From Flavobacteriia bacterium (lineage in GTDB: Bacteria > Bacteroidota > Bacteroidia > Flavobacteriales > Flavobacteriaceae): a stretch of 7,355 nt of DNA. This document shows positions 5,933 to 7,355 of this stretch, one piece after another (positions within the stretch are counted from its first letter, which is position 1; each line of letters starts with the position of its first letter). The notes under the pieces are model-generated. The model was not told where the DNA came from. It searched no databases and saw nothing but the letters and a program-made list of their open reading frames with translations. Made by a program: the position numbers and the translations under genes. Location: the NCBI GenBank assembly GCA_030626085.1, contig DAOUPQ010000093.1, positions 1 to 7,355 of the forward strand, written 5' to 3'.

Positions 5933-7252
5933 ATGCATTACATTTCAAATATACTTTTCGCAATACTACTCGTAGTTGGGATAGGGTTTTTTACAAAAAA
6001 TGTAAAAAAACTAATTCGAAATATCAAATTAGGAAAAGATATTGACCGATCTGATAATTCTTCACAACGTTGGAAAAATATGACCAATGTTGCATTAGGT
6101 CAGTCTAAAATGGTTAGACGTCCTGTTGCCGGAATACTTCATATCATCGTGTATTTGGGTTTTATCATCATTAATATTGAAGTAATTGAAATAATTATTG
6201 ATGGTTTATTTGGAACACATAGAGTTTTTGCATTTGCGGGCGGATTGTACAGTTTTTTGATAGGTTCATTTGAAATATTAGCATTTTTGGTTTTCATATC
6301 TGTTATTATCTTTTGGATAAGAAGAATGATCATTCGTATTCCTCGTTTTTGGAATAAAGAAATGACCTCGTGGCCAAAGAATGATGCACTAAATATTTTA
6401 TATTTTGAAATGGTATTGATGTCTTTATTTTTGATCATGAATGCTGCCGATCAAAATTTACAACTTTTAGGCGCTGATCATTATATTAAAGCAGGAGCTT
6501 TTCCAATATCTAAGCATATAGCCGGATGGTTACCTCAAAATATTGATACTTTAATTATTATTGAAAGAGCTGCCTGGTGGATACACATAATAGGAATTTT
6601 TATATTTTTAAATTATTTATACTATTCTAAACATCTACATGTTTTATTGGCTTTCCCAAATACTTATTATGCCAATTTAGATCTTAAAGGAAAATTAAAT
6701 AATTTGGAATCGGTAACCAATGAGGTGAAAATGATGTTAGACCCAAATGCTGATTCATATGCAGTACCAGAAGAAACTGAAACAGATGAAATTCCCGAAA
6801 AATTTGGAGCGAGTGATGTTGTTGATCTGAATTGGGTTCAATTGATGAATGCTTATACTTGTACAGAGTGCGGTAGATGTACTTCTGTATGTCCTGCAAA
6901 TCAAACCGGTAAAGAATTATCGCCGCGTGCCATAATGATGAAAACCAGAGATCGTATTGAAGAAGTAGGGAAGAATATTGATTTAAATGGCACATTTAAA
7001 GAAGATGATAAGTCGTTATTTACAACAATAAGTAACGAAGAGATATGGGCTTGTACAAGTTGTAATGCTTGCGTTGAAGAGTGTCCGGTTGAAATAGATC
7101 CTTTATCAATTATTATTGATTTGCGTAGATATCTGGTTATGGAGCAGTCATCTGCACCTCAGGAATTAAATATGATGTTTACCAATATTGAAAATAATGG
7201 TGCTCCATGGCAGTATAATCAGATGGATAGACTGAACTGGAAAGATGAGTAA
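5933..7252 (+). CDS. Membrane (Fe-S)-binding protein, heterodisulfide-reductase/NarI-like
   Basis: This 439-residue protein joins a cytochrome-b-like membrane part to a soluble dicluster ferredoxin part, the arrangement of HdrE/NarI plus the N-terminal half of HdrD. Hydrophobic segments lie at about 3-20, 68-90, 103-128, 153-170 and 207-230. His70, His218 and His234/His236 (SKHLHVLLAFPN) lie at membrane boundaries and are candidate heme b ligands. An acidic linker (about 270-298) leads to cluster 1, CTECGRCTSVCP (Cys310, 313, 316, 320), and cluster 2, CTSCNACVEECP (Cys374, 377, 380, 384). All eight cysteines for two 4Fe-4S clusters are present. It should pass electrons between the quinone pool and a soluble partner, probably the gene starting at 7333; the physiological substrate is unknown. 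It starts with ATG at 5933 behind an A-rich leader. A 6-bp repeat (AATAGT 5905-5910, ACTATT 5925-5930) lies just before the start and could fold weakly over it. Confidence 0.88.
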   Translation: MHYISNILFAILLVVGIGFFTKNVKKLIRNIKLGKDIDRSDNSSQRWKNMTNVALGQSKMVRRPVAGILHIIVYLGFIIINIEVIEIIIDGLFGTHRVFAFAGGLYSFLIGSFEILAFLVFISVIIFWIRRMIIRIPRFWNKEMTSWPKNDALNILYFEMVLMSLFLIMNAADQNLQLLGADHYIKAGAFPISKHIAGWLPQNIDTLIIIERAAWWIHIIGIFIFLNYLYYSKHLHVLLAFPNTYYANLDLKGKLNNLESVTNEVKMMLDPNADSYAVPEETETDEIPEKFGASDVVDLNWVQLMNAYTCTECGRCTSVCPANQTGKELSPRAIMMKTRDRIEEVGKNIDLNGTFKEDDKSLFTTISNEEIWACTSCNACVEECPVEIDPLSIIIDLRRYLVMEQSSAPQELNMMFTNIENNGAPWQYNQMDRLNWKDE

Positions 7253-7278
7253 TTAATTGAAAAATTTAAAGATTGAAA

Positions 7279-7301
7279 GATTCAAGAATAAGTTTTGAAT
7301 C
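7279..7301. repeat. Inverted repeat between the two Fe-S genes
   Basis: GATTCAA at 7279-7285 is the exact reverse complement of TTGAATC at 7295-7301; a G-T and an A-T pair extend the stem inward. Less perfect symmetry continues outwards to about 7258 and 7320. AAAGATT is also repeated directly at 7268-7274 and 7276-7282. The 80-base gap thus holds a simple imperfect palindrome. It lacks a T-run right after the stem and sits between two genes expected to be co-expressed, so it is more likely an intercistronic structure than a full terminator. Confidence 0.35.
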
Positions 7302-7332
7302 ATTTAATTGTTTCATTATTAAATAAAAGAAC

Positions 7333-7355
7333 ATGAAAGTACCAACTATGGCAGA
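7333..7355 (+). CDS. Start of a probable CCG-domain (Fe-S)-binding protein (HdrB/GlpC-like), cut by window edge
   Basis: Only seven full codons are visible: ATG at 7333 followed by KVPTMA. An A-rich leader (AAATAAAAGAAC) precedes it. The 'KVPTMAE' opening is one I recognise from Bacteroidota (Fe-S)-binding proteins that carry two cysteine-rich CCG domains and lie directly downstream of the NarI/HdrD-like membrane protein. The position 80 bases after that gene on the same strand agrees. The naming rests on this context and short match; no functional residue is visible. Confidence 0.5.

Noticed and set aside
6139..6995. Two minus-strand frames (99 and 103 codons) opposite the Fe-S membrane protein
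   Set aside because: The sense strand carries intact membrane segments and both Fe-S motifs; the antisense frames have no supporting signal.
7289..7297. TAAGTTTTG as a promoter for the last gene
   Set aside because: The spacing inside the box is off by one, no -33 box lies at the right distance, and it is part of the palindrome.

Overview
The window is AT-rich (roughly 30% GC by eye) and comes from a member of the Bacteroidota, most likely a Flavobacteriia-type organism. The evidence is the Bacteroidota-style LptD, amidase and MlaD proteins, A-rich leaders without strong Shine-Dalgarno sequences, and a promoter matching the phylum's TTTG-N19-TAnnTTTG pattern. All genes look chromosomal and vertically inherited. 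I see no transposase, integrase, tRNA, rRNA or CRISPR array.

Layout. Positions 1-182 hold the 3' end of an unrecognised plus-strand gene. Positions 187-333 hold a short relic with the C-terminus of gamma-glutamyltranspeptidase and none of the rest of that gene. An imperfect palindrome (339-369) follows, lying just past the 3' end of a minus-strand pair: lptD (3484-833), then ridA (782-402). From 3571 on, the plus strand carries an N-acetylmuramoyl-L-alanine amidase with a SPOR-like tail, an MCE/MlaD-family lipid-transport protein, a membrane heterodisulfide-reductase-like Fe-S protein, and at the right edge the first codons of its probable CCG-domain partner.

How the genes fit together. lptD, the amidase and the MCE protein all serve the cell envelope (LPS insertion, peptidoglycan cleavage, lipid traffic between membranes). 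lptD and the amidase diverge from a 86-bp region whose two predicted promoters point at each other, so their first transcribed bases should overlap. The two Fe-S genes form a separate electron-transfer unit: one protein has a cytochrome-b-like membrane part and two 4Fe-4S clusters, the other is expected to supply the catalytic cysteine-rich domains. RidA is a housekeeping enamine/imine deaminase.

I found no convincing undescribed system. The observations most worth a second look are the gamma-glutamyltranspeptidase relic, the face-to-face promoters, and the run of non-ATG (TTG/GTG) starts on three neighbouring envelope genes.
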